Positions 9,182 to 21,927 of a DNA stretch of 64,000 nucleotides are shown here, piece by piece. Under the pieces are notes generated by a model that made no database searches, was not told the DNA's origin, and saw only the letters and a program-made list of their open reading frames with translations. Position 1 is the stretch's first letter. Every line of letters begins with the position of its first letter. A program made the position numbers and the translations under genes. The stretch is from Gimesia chilikensis (GTDB lineage Bacteria; Planctomycetota; Planctomycetia; Planctomycetales; Planctomycetaceae): the NCBI RefSeq assembly GCF_008329715.1, contig NZ_VTSR01000032.1, forward strand, positions 806,001 through 870,000. Reading direction: 5' to 3'.

Positions 9182-11338
9182 TCAACGACGCAGGCGTTCA
9201 AATCGGGCCAAAGCCATTAGCGGAAAATAGGTGCGGTACAGGTGGTATTTGAGATAGAAGACCTTGGGGAAGCCTGTTCCGGTAAATGGTTCTTCGTCCC
9301 AGTTACCGTCATTCTTCTGGGTTTCCAGCAGGTAGTGAATACCTCGACGAACTGCAGCGGAATCGATTTCTCCTGCTGCCATCAGACCCATTAGAGCCCA
9401 GGCGGTCTGAGAAGGCGTAGCCTCTCCCTGTCCGCGTAAGGAGGGATCAGCATAGCTGTCCGCTGTCTCGCCCCAGCCTCCACTGGGTTGCTGTTTTGAC
9501 TTCAACCAGCCCACTGCGCGGACAATTCGAGGGTCGTCCGCGGGGATTCCAATCTCAACCAGACCGACAATCGATTGCCAGGTACCGTAGAGGTAGTTGA
9601 TTCCCCAGCGACCGTACCAGCAGTGATCGTCTTCCTGCTCGCTCCAGACGTACTGAATCGCGCGTTGCGTGGCGGGGTGGCTGATGGGAAGCTGGACATC
9701 GGCGAATGCTTCCAGGACCCGGGCCGTTAAATCGGCGGTACTCGGATCCACCATCGCATTGTGATCGGCAAAGGGGACCTGTGTGAATAATTCCCGGTCA
9801 TTGTCCCGGTCAAATGCGCCCCATCCGCCATCTTTGTTCTGCATTCCCAGGACCCAGTGCACGCCTCTGCGGATGGCGCCGATCATTGGTTGTAACAGTT
9901 CCAGGTCCGCGAAGGCCTGTTCGCGTGACTCACTTCTGCCTGCGACAATCGCTTCTGTATCCAGGTCTTCTTCGTAGGGGTTCCATTCAGGATTGACCAG
10001 GAAGTCGGTCAGCCATTGATCCTGTTTGAGGTTTTTGGGCAGACAACGACGCAGGGCCATGATGACCATCGTTGTGTCATCGACATCGGGGTAAAACTCG
10101 TTGTTGAATTCAAAGTACCAGCCTCCGGGAGTCTGGGATTTACTTGAATTGACCCAGTCGCCCGGAATTCTGGCTTCCTGGGAGAGCAGCCATTTTACGC
10201 TCTGACGGATGGCCGGATGACGATTGGAGACGCCTGCTTCCCGAAGTGCGATCGTGCTGATGGCGGTATCCCAGACGGGGGATTTACAGGGCTGCAGGCG
10301 GATGCGGTCGCCGTCTTTGATCTGTAGTTTTTTGAGTTCTTTCAAGGCACGTTGGATATCAGGGCTGCTTTCATCCTCTCCAAGACATTTTAGGGCGATC
10401 ACAGTCCAGATGATTGGAGGAAAAATGGCTCCGAGTCCATCACTGTGATCGAATCGCTCCTGCATCCATTGATAGGCTTCATTGACTGCCCGTTTACGAA
10501 AAGGCTTGATCCCCAGGTTTTCGACCAGTTTGAAGCCCTGGTCGACGACTTGAAAGAAGCGGTGCCAGTCGAACCAGGTTTTTTTCTTGAGGGAATCGAG
10601 TGCCTCTGATTTCGGGACGTTCCGAGGGTAGTTCTCTGGGGAACCGGTAAACAGTTCGTTGATCCCCTGGTCTTCTGGAAGTGTGACCGAGGGGCGATAT
10701 TCCCAGAGAATACTGAGAGGTACCAGAATGGTGCGGGACCAGGCTGACATTTCAAAAATGTTGAAAGGCATCCAGCGTGGAATCAGCATCAGTTCGGGAG
10801 GGACAGCGGGGCATTTTGAATAGGGAATAACCCCCAGAAGTGCCAGGTAAAACCGTGTGAAGCTGTTGACGGCTTCGACTCCTCCTGCTGCCAGAATCGC
10901 TTTACGAGCCCGTTGCATGTACTCAGCGTCGGGCGAATGGCCCGTCAGTTTCAGGGCAAAATAGGCTTTAACTGCAGCACTGATTTCAATGGGGCCTTCG
11001 GGGTACATGTTCCAGCCCCCCTCTGGCATCTGGATATCCAGCAGGTAATTGGCACACTGGATCGCTTCTTCGCTATGCTGTTTGCCGAGGAATGCGAGGA
11101 GCAGAATGTACTCTGATTCGAGAATCGAGTCTCCTTCCAGTTCGCCGCACCAGTAGCCGTCGGGATCCTGCAGAGAGAGCAGATAATCGCGTGAGCGGGC
11201 GATGCCCTTCAACAGTTGATCGGGGTGATCAAAGGGGGCTGCTTCCGTACTCGGAAAAATCTTGAAGGTGGGGGTGGTTTCGTTTTCGGCTGCCGAGCTG
11301 TTGGAAAGATCGCTGGCACGCAGTCTGCCTGAATTCAT
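9182..11338 (-). CDS. shc: Squalene-hopene cyclase
   Basis: This 718-residue protein cyclises squalene to hopene/hopanol at the membrane, which is the committed step of hopanoid synthesis. The catalytic motif DVDDTT lies near residue 416. Several QW repeats are visible: GDSILESEY with the preceding GYWCGE, QMPEGGWNMY, QNKDGGWGAFD, QQPSGGWGE and QKNDGNWDE. Length is slightly above the usual 630-680 residues because of an N-terminal extension of about 35. GGGAG precedes the ATG. No other hopanoid gene is adjacent. The epimerase at 17760-18767 resembles hopanoid-associated epimerases but lies 6 kb away. Confidence 0.95.
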   Translation of the reverse strand: MNSGRLRASDLSNSSAAENETTPTFKIFPSTEAAPFDHPDQLLKGIARSRDYLLSLQDPDGYWCGELEGDSILESEYILLLAFLGKQHSEEAIQCANYLLDIQMPEGGWNMYPEGPIEISAAVKAYFALKLTGHSPDAEYMQRARKAILAAGGVEAVNSFTRFYLALLGVIPYSKCPAVPPELMLIPRWMPFNIFEMSAWSRTILVPLSILWEYRPSVTLPEDQGINELFTGSPENYPRNVPKSEALDSLKKKTWFDWHRFFQVVDQGFKLVENLGIKPFRKRAVNEAYQWMQERFDHSDGLGAIFPPIIWTVIALKCLGEDESSPDIQRALKELKKLQIKDGDRIRLQPCKSPVWDTAISTIALREAGVSNRHPAIRQSVKWLLSQEARIPGDWVNSSKSQTPGGWYFEFNNEFYPDVDDTTMVIMALRRCLPKNLKQDQWLTDFLVNPEWNPYEEDLDTEAIVAGRSESREQAFADLELLQPMIGAIRRGVHWVLGMQNKDGGWGAFDRDNDRELFTQVPFADHNAMVDPSTADLTARVLEAFADVQLPISHPATQRAIQYVWSEQEDDHCWYGRWGINYLYGTWQSIVGLVEIGIPADDPRIVRAVGWLKSKQQPSGGWGETADSYADPSLRGQGEATPSQTAWALMGLMAAGEIDSAAVRRGIHYLLETQKNDGNWDEEPFTGTGFPKVFYLKYHLYRTYFPLMALARFERLRR

Positions 11339-11518
11339 TTCAGGTGCTCCCTGACTCTAAGATGATGGATTCCATTCCCGCAGATTGAGCAGGTCTGTAC
11401 GCCGTGCACTCAATCCGAAGGCGGAATCATACGTTGGGAGCGTTATTCTTACAACCTCAATCCAGATAAGGGCTTTGTGAAATTCACAAAACCCTCCTGG
11501 ACCGATAATAAAGCGGGC

Positions 11519-12577
11519 TCAGCGGGACTCGGTTTGTCCTGCCAGTTCGGGGGCTTCAGAGGATGCATCCATTTCGTGGCCCGATACAATGACTTCGAAT
11601 CCGAGATCAGAAATCATTTCATAATCTGCTTCTGCGGCCTGCCCTTTGGTTGTGAGGTAGTCGCTGACGAACATGGAATTCGCAGCATAGAGCCCCATGG
11701 CCTGCATCGAACGCAGGTTTACTTCGCGTCCGCCTGCAATCCGGATTTCCGTTGAGGGATGAACCATGCGGAACAGGCAAAGTGCCTTGAGGCAGTGACG
11801 GGGGTCGAGCTCATCCACCGCTTCCAGTGAGGTACCTTCGATGGAATTCAGGAAGTTGACCGGGATCGATTTGGTTTCCAGGGTACGCAGCTCAAAAGTG
11901 GCATCGACGATATCTTCCAGCGTTTCTCCCATGCCGACAATCAGTCCGCTGCAGAGTTCCATTCCTGCTTCCCGAGCCACTTTCAGAGTGTTCAGGCGAT
12001 CTTGATACGTATGAGTGGAGCAGATCTTATCGTAGTATTCGCGGCTGGTGTTCAGGTTGTGATTGATCCGGTTTACACCGGCCTGCGACAGACGCTGTGC
12101 CTGTTCTTCATTAAGCAGGCCCAGGCAGCAGCAGATGCGGAGATCGTATTCTGATTTAATTTTCTCTACCACACTGGCAACGTGCTCCACTTCTTTGTCG
12201 GTGGGGCCACGTCCACTGGCGACGATACAGTAAGTACCTGCTTTAGCTTCATCGGCGGCCTTAGCGCCCTCGAGCAGCTTCTCTTCATTCAGCATACGGT
12301 ACTTGGGAATGTCTGCCTTGGATCCGCGGGCCTGTGAGCAGTAACCGCAGTCTTCTGGACAAAGTCCGCTCTTGGCGTTTTTGAGGTAATAGAGCTGAAC
12401 CTGTTTCCCAAAGTATTTCTGCCTTACCCGATAGGTGGCTGCCAGCAATTCCAGGAGCTCATCGTCAGATGAATTTAAGATTTCCAGACCCTCTTCACGG
12501 GTCAGCTGATAACCGGATAAAACCTGGTCCGCCAGCGACTGCCAGCGAGAAGAAGATGTGGGAACCTGAGTGCTCAT
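11519..12577 (-). CDS. bioB: Biotin synthase
   Basis: This radical-SAM enzyme inserts sulfur into dethiobiotin. The iron-sulfur motif is CPEDCGYC (C-x3-C-x2-C), near residue 72 from the chosen start. Later family motifs include GLIVGMGET and the segment IPVNFLNSIEGTSLE. I prefer the ATG at 12577 (352 residues); the frame also opens at a GTG at 12616, but that adds 13 residues unlike the family. The gene stands alone, with no bioA, bioD or bioF nearby, and is followed by shc after about 180 nt. Confidence 0.95.
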   Translation of the reverse strand: MSTQVPTSSSRWQSLADQVLSGYQLTREEGLEILNSSDDELLELLAATYRVRQKYFGKQVQLYYLKNAKSGLCPEDCGYCSQARGSKADIPKYRMLNEEKLLEGAKAADEAKAGTYCIVASGRGPTDKEVEHVASVVEKIKSEYDLRICCCLGLLNEEQAQRLSQAGVNRINHNLNTSREYYDKICSTHTYQDRLNTLKVAREAGMELCSGLIVGMGETLEDIVDATFELRTLETKSIPVNFLNSIEGTSLEAVDELDPRHCLKALCLFRMVHPSTEIRIAGGREVNLRSMQAMGLYAANSMFVSDYLTTKGQAAEADYEMISDLGFEVIVSGHEMDASSEAPELAGQTESR

Positions 12578-12841
12578 TAAAAAAGATCTTTCAGTAGTAA
12601 ACAACGTTGGTGTCACTGGCTGAAGTGCCAGCCTCTTAATTACGCTTCTTCACCCGTCTGAGTTACGGTGTGTGGATTTCTGTATAGAGAAAATGCAACA
12701 GAAGGTGAATCTTGAGCGTCCTGCCTGAATTCGCAAGATCAGAGGCAGAAGCCATGTGCCTCTATGATAGGCGAAATAGATGAGAGTACAAGTTTCGGAG
12801 AGGCATCGAAGCGTAACTGGCGGGATAAACGGAAGTTTTGA

Positions 12842-13444
12842 TCAGTAGGAAGTGCGGATCCATTTTTGATTCACTTCGCCGGAGTCATCCCGCAGTGTGA
12901 ACATTTTGTTCTCGATACTATGAATTTCCCGGACAAATTCTTCTCCCCAGAGTTGTTTGATGTAATCTACTTTGCTCTCCGGACTTCCGCCAACGGTTCT
13001 CAGTGTCAGTTTCCCCTGATTGAGGCTCCACTCAATATTGATCGTGACACGGTCTCCCAGGACTGCAGTCCAGAGTCCCTGAGGTTCGACGATCATCGTC
13101 GCCTTGCCATTCTCTTCGATGGTAAGGATCTGTCTGCTGGTGCTTTTGGTCTGCTCCCAGCGTCCAACGAGCCGGGTGAGAATCTCTTCGGGAGTCAACT
13201 GAGAAACCATTTCGCCAGTAATGACGTCAGATTTTTGAGCCTGTGATACAGGCTTTTGAGGGGAATTCACTCTCTCAGACTCTCGTTTTACACGAGGGGG
13301 AATCTGCTGCAGAACGGCCTGACGAGTTTGCAGTGGCTGACGGGATTCTCCTGTCTGCTGGTTTGCTCTGGTTGCAGAAAACCAGAATGGTGCTGAGAGT
13401 CCTGTCAGCGCCAGCAAAAGTATTCCCGATGTTTTTTTAACCAT
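12842..13444 (-). CDS. Secreted protein of unknown function, lipocalin-like C-terminus
   Basis: I start this at the ATG at 13444, preceded by AGGAAG, giving 200 residues. Residues 1-30 form a signal peptide (MVKKTSGILLLALTG onwards). A Gln/Arg-rich linker follows to about residue 80. A compact C-terminal domain begins at LTPEEILTRLVGRWEQ and has alternating strands such as GKATMIVEPQGLW, resembling small lipocalin-like or heat-resistant beta-barrel domains. I do not recognise the family. It lies alone between dnaE and bioB. Confidence 0.7.
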   Translation of the reverse strand: MVKKTSGILLLALTGLSAPFWFSATRANQQTGESRQPLQTRQAVLQQIPPRVKRESERVNSPQKPVSQAQKSDVITGEMVSQLTPEEILTRLVGRWEQTKSTSRQILTIEENGKATMIVEPQGLWTAVLGDRVTINIEWSLNQGKLTLRTVGGSPESKVDYIKQLWGEEFVREIHSIENKMFTLRDDSGEVNQKWIRTSY

Positions 13445-13578
13445 TTTTTCTTCCTGAATGTGCAAATTTACCGTACCGGTAGCGCAACTATATCTTATTT
13501 TCGGTTCGTCTGGAGCCCCGGATTTCTTAAAAATCAGTCGAAAACAGCACTTTTAAACGGTTTGTCGCTGCAACGGGC

Positions 13579-17097
<3,519 letters not shown>

Positions 17098-17380
17098 GAG
17101 TTTCCGTGCTCCCGTATGATGGCTGCCGTCCAGGCAGTTATTGGCTTGCGCAGTGAGAGATATCTAAGGCAGGACACTGGGGAGAATTCCACGACAGTGC
17201 TCCAGTTAACGAGTGTATTTGGAATCTTGGGTTTGTCAATCTACCTTACGCTACTGAGGTTTGGGTTTTTGATATGGACGAGCTTTGATGTTGGAAACCT
17301 GAGAATTCAGGGCGTCTCTTTTCAGGAGACCAGATCCTGAAAGCTGCTGCAAGCTTGACTGACCTGAATCGTCAGGTGGC

Positions 17381-17662
17381 TTAGATCCAGAGATTGATGT
17401 ACCAGTTTACGCCATCTGCGAGGGGCGGACAGAGGTCACAGGCCAGTAAGAGTGGCATGTAGAATGCGGCGAAGAATGGGGAGCTCATTGAGTGGTACGA
17501 AGCAAACCATTGCCAGAACAAGGGACCGATGGAAAGGATGTATATCGTCAGGAAAATAGCCAGTTGAATCAGATAGCTGATGATATACCGCCGCCGACTC
17601 CGCTGGGGGAGATTTGTTTCTGTCTCTGGCAGATCGGGTGCAGACGTCAGTTCACTTTCCAT
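17381..17662 (-). CDS. Small membrane protein of unknown function
   Basis: This encodes 93 residues. A charged N-terminus rich in Glu, Thr and Pro is followed by RSRRRY, a membrane segment (about residues 28-48) and a second hydrophobic segment (about 60-76). The C-terminus is short and aromatic. I do not recognise the family. The two clean hydrophobic segments after a basic stop-transfer motif, and its isolated position between dnaE and the epimerase gene, suggest a genuine gene. Confidence 0.55.
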   Translation of the reverse strand: MESELTSAPDLPETETNLPQRSRRRYIISYLIQLAIFLTIYILSIGPLFWQWFASYHSMSSPFFAAFYMPLLLACDLCPPLADGVNWYINLWI

Positions 17663-17759
17663 GTGGCTATTCTAAGCTTGAAGAGAGAGTCGGGTCAAAT
17701 ACCCATTCTCTGGAGATCTATAAAAACAAGTATTTTCACAGGGAATTCATAAGTAAGAG

Positions 17760-18767
17760 TTACACTGGCAATTTCTGTTGTTCTCGAAACCAGTCAATAG
17801 TCTCTGACATGGCTTCTTGATAGGTCGTCTGTGGTGCATAACCCAGCTCATGCTGAGCTTTGAGCGTGCTATAGTCCAGATTCAATCCCAGAAACTTAAT
17901 ACGCGCCTGAGAGAGGATGGGGGCCTGTTTCTTTCCCAGCAGGCGCCAGAGTCCCTCAAGCAGTTTGGCGAGGTGCCGGGCTACCGGCAAAGGGACTACT
18001 TTTTCTGGTGACTTGAATCCGGCCTGCTCTGCGATCGTTGAGATGAACTCCCGTTTGCTGACCAGGGTAACGTCGGTGATATTGTATATCTGACCGACGG
18101 CCTGTTCCTGATTCAATGCGAGAAAGATAGCATCCACCAGGTGTTTCACATAGGTGTTATTCATCAGTTTCTCAGGAGAACCGAGGTATGCAAATTGACC
18201 AGACTGGAGTCGCTCCAGAATTCGGGGCAGAACGGTCCGGTCGCGGGGGCCATAAATGAAACCGGGACGTAAAATGGTATAAGGAATCGACTGTTGCTGG
18301 AGTAGTTGCTCCGCTTCGATTTTGCTCAAAGTGTAACCATCAATTCCGGATGCATGAGGGGGCTCGGTTTCATCGGTTCCATGATGATCACGGGCTGCAT
18401 AAACGCCCAGGGAACTGATATGGATCAATCGTTTTAATGTACATTGTTCCTGGAGAGCTGCGATCAGGTTCAGTAAGCCGGTAACGTTGGTTTGACGGTA
18501 TTCATCGACCCTACCCCAGTCTCCCACTTTGGCGGCGGTATGTACGACCTGGCTAATGCCCGAGAGCTTGCCTTGAAGAGTTTCGGGACGGGTCAGGTCG
18601 CCTTCAATCAGTTCCACCCCTTGCTCTTGCAGGAATGACGCCTGCTCTACAGAGCGGACCAGAGCGGTGGCTGGTTGACCGAGTTCTAGCGTCCGCTGGA
18701 TTACCTGACTGCCTACCAGCCCGGTTGCACCTGTAACAAGCAGTTTGTCCTCAGCTGGATTTTTCAT
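17760..18767 (-). CDS. NAD-dependent epimerase/dehydratase (extended SDR)
   Basis: The 335-residue protein has the Rossmann motif TGATGLVG near residue 12, a serine at SSLGVY, and the catalytic YTLSK motif near residue 150. It resembles 3-beta-hydroxysteroid dehydrogenase/dihydroflavonol-reductase-like proteins, including the hopanoid-associated epimerase HpnA. The similarity is not specific enough to name it. GGGAGG precedes the ATG. The gene begins 41 nt after the tsaE stop, so the two are probably co-transcribed. Confidence 0.88.
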   Translation of the reverse strand: MKNPAEDKLLVTGATGLVGSQVIQRTLELGQPATALVRSVEQASFLQEQGVELIEGDLTRPETLQGKLSGISQVVHTAAKVGDWGRVDEYRQTNVTGLLNLIAALQEQCTLKRLIHISSLGVYAARDHHGTDETEPPHASGIDGYTLSKIEAEQLLQQQSIPYTILRPGFIYGPRDRTVLPRILERLQSGQFAYLGSPEKLMNNTYVKHLVDAIFLALNQEQAVGQIYNITDVTLVSKREFISTIAEQAGFKSPEKVVPLPVARHLAKLLEGLWRLLGKKQAPILSQARIKFLGLNLDYSTLKAQHELGYAPQTTYQEAMSETIDWFREQQKLPV

Positions 18768-18808
18768 GTCTGGCCTCCCTGCCGATGCGGCAATATGGTG
18801 TTATGGTT

Positions 18809-19369
18809 TCAGCCTGTGGTTTTGAGAGCGGCGATGATTCTGGTTGAGCGGGGCCCTTGTCCGCTGAATTCGAAGCGACGAGCGGTTTCTGAGACGTGTG
18901 TGATGGTAATCTGCAAGACATCAGGGGGCAGCACTTCTGAAACTTTTTCCGCCCACTCAATCAGGCAAACTCCCTCTGCATACAATAGTTCGTCTGCTCC
19001 CAGTTCCAGGAATTCGTCTGTATCTTTAAGACGATATGTGTCGAAGTGGTAGAGCGGAAGTCGACCTTCGTACTCTTGCACCAGAACAAAGGTGGGGCTG
19101 TTTACTTCCGCGGGATCGACTCCCAGTGCCGCAGAAATCGCCTGGACGAGGCGGGTTTTACCAGCACCCAGATTCCCATTCAGGGCAATGACCGTGCCTG
19201 GAACCAGTTGGACGGCCAGCAGTGCCCCTAAACGCCGGGTATCTGCTTCACTGCTTGAGTCAAAGGACCATTCTGCCGCTGTTTCCAAGTATTCATCTTT
19301 CCTGATATCGAAGGTTGAGTCACTGAACTTCTGCTGGTATAGCCTGTTTTTCTCAAAATCACAATGCAT
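18809..19369 (-). CDS. tsaE: tRNA threonylcarbamoyladenosine biosynthesis ATPase TsaE
   Basis: TsaE is the ATPase that, with TsaB and TsaD, makes t6A37 in ANN-decoding tRNAs. The P-loop GNLGAGKT lies near residue 68. The family segment LYHFDTYRL follows near 118, and LIEWAEKV near 149. At 186 residues it has an N-terminal extension of about 35 over the usual 150, and a later start is possible. It is divergent from the MFS gene at 19508 and precedes the epimerase gene. Confidence 0.92.
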   Translation of the reverse strand: MHCDFEKNRLYQQKFSDSTFDIRKDEYLETAAEWSFDSSSEADTRRLGALLAVQLVPGTVIALNGNLGAGKTRLVQAISAALGVDPAEVNSPTFVLVQEYEGRLPLYHFDTYRLKDTDEFLELGADELLYAEGVCLIEWAEKVSEVLPPDVLQITITHVSETARRFEFSGQGPRSTRIIAALKTTG

Positions 19370-19507
19370 CGTGCCTGTATATCACGTGCTGAAAACATAT
19401 CAAAACTCAAGCTGGTCCAGGGCAGCCGATTTCCATTTCATGGGCCACATCAGTAGAATAACAGCTGTCCTCCAGTTTGATCCCCTGCCTCGAAATTCTA
19501 TCTCAAA

Positions 19508-20704
19508 ATGTCCTACGCTTATCGCTGTCTGATCTGTCTCACACTGACGCACATCATCGTTGATGCTTCGGCCATAGTGGTCGGCCCTCTCTGGGGGGAA
19601 CTGGAGCGGGTACACTCGCTTTCGGAAAACGCATTGTTTCTGGTTTTGACAATTCATGCACTGGCTTCATCGCTGGCGCAACCCGTTTTCGGCTATATTC
19701 GCGATCGATATCCAATCCCCTCAATTTTATGGATTGGTCCTGTGCTGGGGGCAATCATGATGCCTCTGGTCGGACCTGCTCCCAATGTGGCGGTATTGTG
19801 TGTGGCATTATTGCTGGGGGGCGTGGGCATCGGTTCTTTTCATCCCGAGGCTGCGGTGGTCGCGGGTGCTCTGATCCCCGAACGCAGGACACGGAGTTTG
19901 TCGCTATTCATGTTTGGTGGCGCGATGGGACTGGCCCTGGGACCGATTGCCTGTGGTGCGATTGTTACAACCTGGGGCTTGAAAAGTGTCTGGATTCTGG
20001 CTCCTTTGTATGCCGGTTTGATCCTGATTTTACACTACGTTGGAAAACCACCAGCAAAGCTGTTCGAGCGCGATAAAACTCAGAAACCTCAATCACTCTA
20101 TCATATGCTGGAAGGAAAAATCCCTCTGGCCCTGTTCCTGTTTATGGTCTGTTCATTGAGGCTGGTTCCAAACATGGCGATGGACAAGCTGATTTCTTTC
20201 ATTCTTAAAGATCAGAATATTTCTGCTTTTCAAATTGGGTTAGTGCAATCCGTCTTTCTGTTTTCTGCCAGTGTCGGCATGTTACTGATGGCGTTCCGGT
20301 TCAAATCCGGTCACGAAAAAGCGTTTATGATTGCCTGTCCGCTGTTGGGAATTCCGCTGATGCTGGTGTTGGGCTGGGAAGGCTGTCCCACGTGGTTGAT
20401 GACGCTCCTGCTGGTCCCCAGCGGGCTGGTGTTGTGGGGGACGAGTCCAGCGATGGTTTCTTATTCTCATCAGCTGTTTCCCAAGGGTGGTGGTGTTGCT
20501 TCAGCAATTACCATGGGCATGGCCTGGGGAGGTGGCGGAATGATTCAGGCAAAAATTACGAGTCATTTTGTCTCGTTGGGAACTCCCCATCTGGCCTTTT
20601 ATGCGATTATTCCCTGCCTGTTGCTGGCAGCCATTGGTGCGTCCGCCCTGCCGGCATTGTCGACAGAGGCAAATCAACAGAATGAAGCTTTGGAGACGGC
20701 TTAA
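19508..20704 (+). CDS. Major facilitator superfamily transporter
   Basis: The 398-residue protein has about 12 hydrophobic segments and the MFS loop motif GYIRDRY between helices 2 and 3. The N-terminal HIIVDASAIVVGPLWG resembles the fosmidomycin-resistance (Fsr) subgroup of drug:proton antiporters. The substrate cannot be set from sequence. The gene is divergent from tsaE, and the 138-nt gap between them should hold both promoters. Confidence 0.88.
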   Translation: MSYAYRCLICLTLTHIIVDASAIVVGPLWGELERVHSLSENALFLVLTIHALASSLAQPVFGYIRDRYPIPSILWIGPVLGAIMMPLVGPAPNVAVLCVALLLGGVGIGSFHPEAAVVAGALIPERRTRSLSLFMFGGAMGLALGPIACGAIVTTWGLKSVWILAPLYAGLILILHYVGKPPAKLFERDKTQKPQSLYHMLEGKIPLALFLFMVCSLRLVPNMAMDKLISFILKDQNISAFQIGLVQSVFLFSASVGMLLMAFRFKSGHEKAFMIACPLLGIPLMLVLGWEGCPTWLMTLLLVPSGLVLWGTSPAMVSYSHQLFPKGGGVASAITMGMAWGGGGMIQAKITSHFVSLGTPHLAFYAIIPCLLLAAIGASALPALSTEANQQNEALETA

Positions 20705-21162
20705 GCCTGCCAGTCTGTCGCAGGGAAAACCCCAGTTTCAAAAGAATTCCCTGAAAAAGACCGATTTGTGATGCAAATTCAGGTATGCGAATCACCCAAG
20801 ACACAAGATATGGTGTCTGATCTGCAACTTGAAAAAATAATCGCTCAAAATGATCGATTCGCTGGACAGCCTTCAGACGGGGTACTAAGATCCCCCCACT
20901 TGAATGATTCGAACTGACTCACAGACGACATTCAAACGGACTGATTCACATCAGTCCGACACGGACCGAAGGAACGGACCGCTAGAAGAGAATGGATTCT
21001 ATTTTCTATTCGTTCGACAGGGGGGATATTTCATCCGCTCGAACGCACTTCGTTAGCGTATCGCTCTGCTTTCTCCGGTCCCCGGTTTTTGGGGATATCC
21101 CGTTACCTCCCCAACCCGTTTTGACCGCACAGGAAGTGCACTTGAAGTGAAGGATGGATTCG
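20705..21162 (+). other. Non-coding region with predicted RNA structure upstream of the C26-like gene
   Basis: There is no gene here. Exact complementary pairs occur from 20937: CGGACTGA/TCAGTCCG (20937-20944 and 20951-20958), CGTTCGA/TCGAACG (21011-21017 and 21039-21045), and GGACCG/CGGTCC (20976-20981 and 21076-21081, which encloses the previous pair). TCCCC/GGGGA (21079-21083 and 21091-21095) overlaps that last arm and so is an alternative pairing. GGGATATCCC is self-complementary at 21092-21101. A heptamer, CGGACCG, is repeated at 20962 and 20975. It could be a structured 5' leader or an independent small RNA. I do not recognise a known class. Confidence 0.4.
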
Positions 21163-21927
21163 ATGTCAAAAAAACCTCTGATCGGAATTACCGGAGACTT
21201 TCGCCCCGAGCAAAAACAGACACAGGCACTGAGCTGGTTCTACACTGGCTACTATGACTCAGTGACCGATGCCGGTGGAATTCCCGTCATGGTTCCCCCG
21301 CTGGCCGATGACGATGACTTGAAACAAATGCTCGAACAACTGGACGGCCTGGTACTTTCGGGTTGTGCTCTGGACCTGGATCCGATTCGACTGGGATTCG
21401 AAAAACACCCTGCTTCCCGCGCCATGCCCCTGCGTCGTGAAGACTTTGATCGTCGCGTCTGCACCATGGCCATGGAAATGAAAATGCCATTGTTGGCCAT
21501 CGGATCTGGAATGCAGCTGATGAATGTCATCAGTGGTGGAACACTGCACCAGCATGTGACAGAAGATGTTCCTGGTGCCATGTATCACCGTGATGGTGTT
21601 GAAGCGAACCTGCGACACATCATTGATATCGTACCTGGTACCCGTGTTGATAAAATGTATGGTCCCGGAGAAATTCGGGTGAACAGCCAGCATCACATGG
21701 CTGTGAAATATGTTTCCAAAATGTTTGTGGTTTCTGCAACAGCACCGGATGGTGTTGTTGAAGCAATCGAAGTACCTGATGAAGACTGGTTCTGTGTCGG
21801 CGTGCAGTGGCACCCGCAGAATCATTCTGCTTCCGCTCTGGATATGCAGGTCTTCGAAAACTTCCTGGCTGCCTGCGAAGAGCCAGAACCACAAATTCTG
21901 CAAATGCCTGTCCGCAAAGCAGCGTGA
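21163..21927 (+). CDS. Peptidase C26/class I glutaminase-like protein, catalytic residues replaced
   Basis: The fold is that of gamma-glutamyl-GABA hydrolase (PuuD-like) class I amidotransferases. Signs are the start KPLIGITGDF, the LDGLVLSG strand, the nucleophile-elbow region and a C-terminal VQWHP. The elbow, normally I-C-R-G-x-Q, reads IGSGMQ (residues 113-118), so the nucleophilic Cys is Gly (codon 21502-21504). The expected HPE is HPQ, so the triad Glu is lost too. Hydrolase activity by the usual mechanism is therefore unlikely. I choose the ATG at 21163 (254 residues), which has GAAGGA 8 nt upstream; an ATG at 21154 is also in frame. A strong terminator follows. Confidence 0.85.
   Translation: MSKKPLIGITGDFRPEQKQTQALSWFYTGYYDSVTDAGGIPVMVPPLADDDDLKQMLEQLDGLVLSGCALDLDPIRLGFEKHPASRAMPLRREDFDRRVCTMAMEMKMPLLAIGSGMQLMNVISGGTLHQHVTEDVPGAMYHRDGVEANLRHIIDIVPGTRVDKMYGPGEIRVNSQHHMAVKYVSKMFVVSATAPDGVVEAIEVPDEDWFCVGVQWHPQNHSASALDMQVFENFLAACEEPEPQILQMPVRKAA

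Noticed and set aside
20900-20920. TTCGAA-type stretch resembling a tRNA T-loop on the minus strand
   Set aside because: The flanking bases do not pair as a T-stem, and no acceptor or anticodon arms are present.
21259-21903. 214-codon antisense frame in the C26-like gene
   Set aside because: The His-rich reading is a shadow of codon usage on the plus strand. The plus-strand protein matches a known fold.
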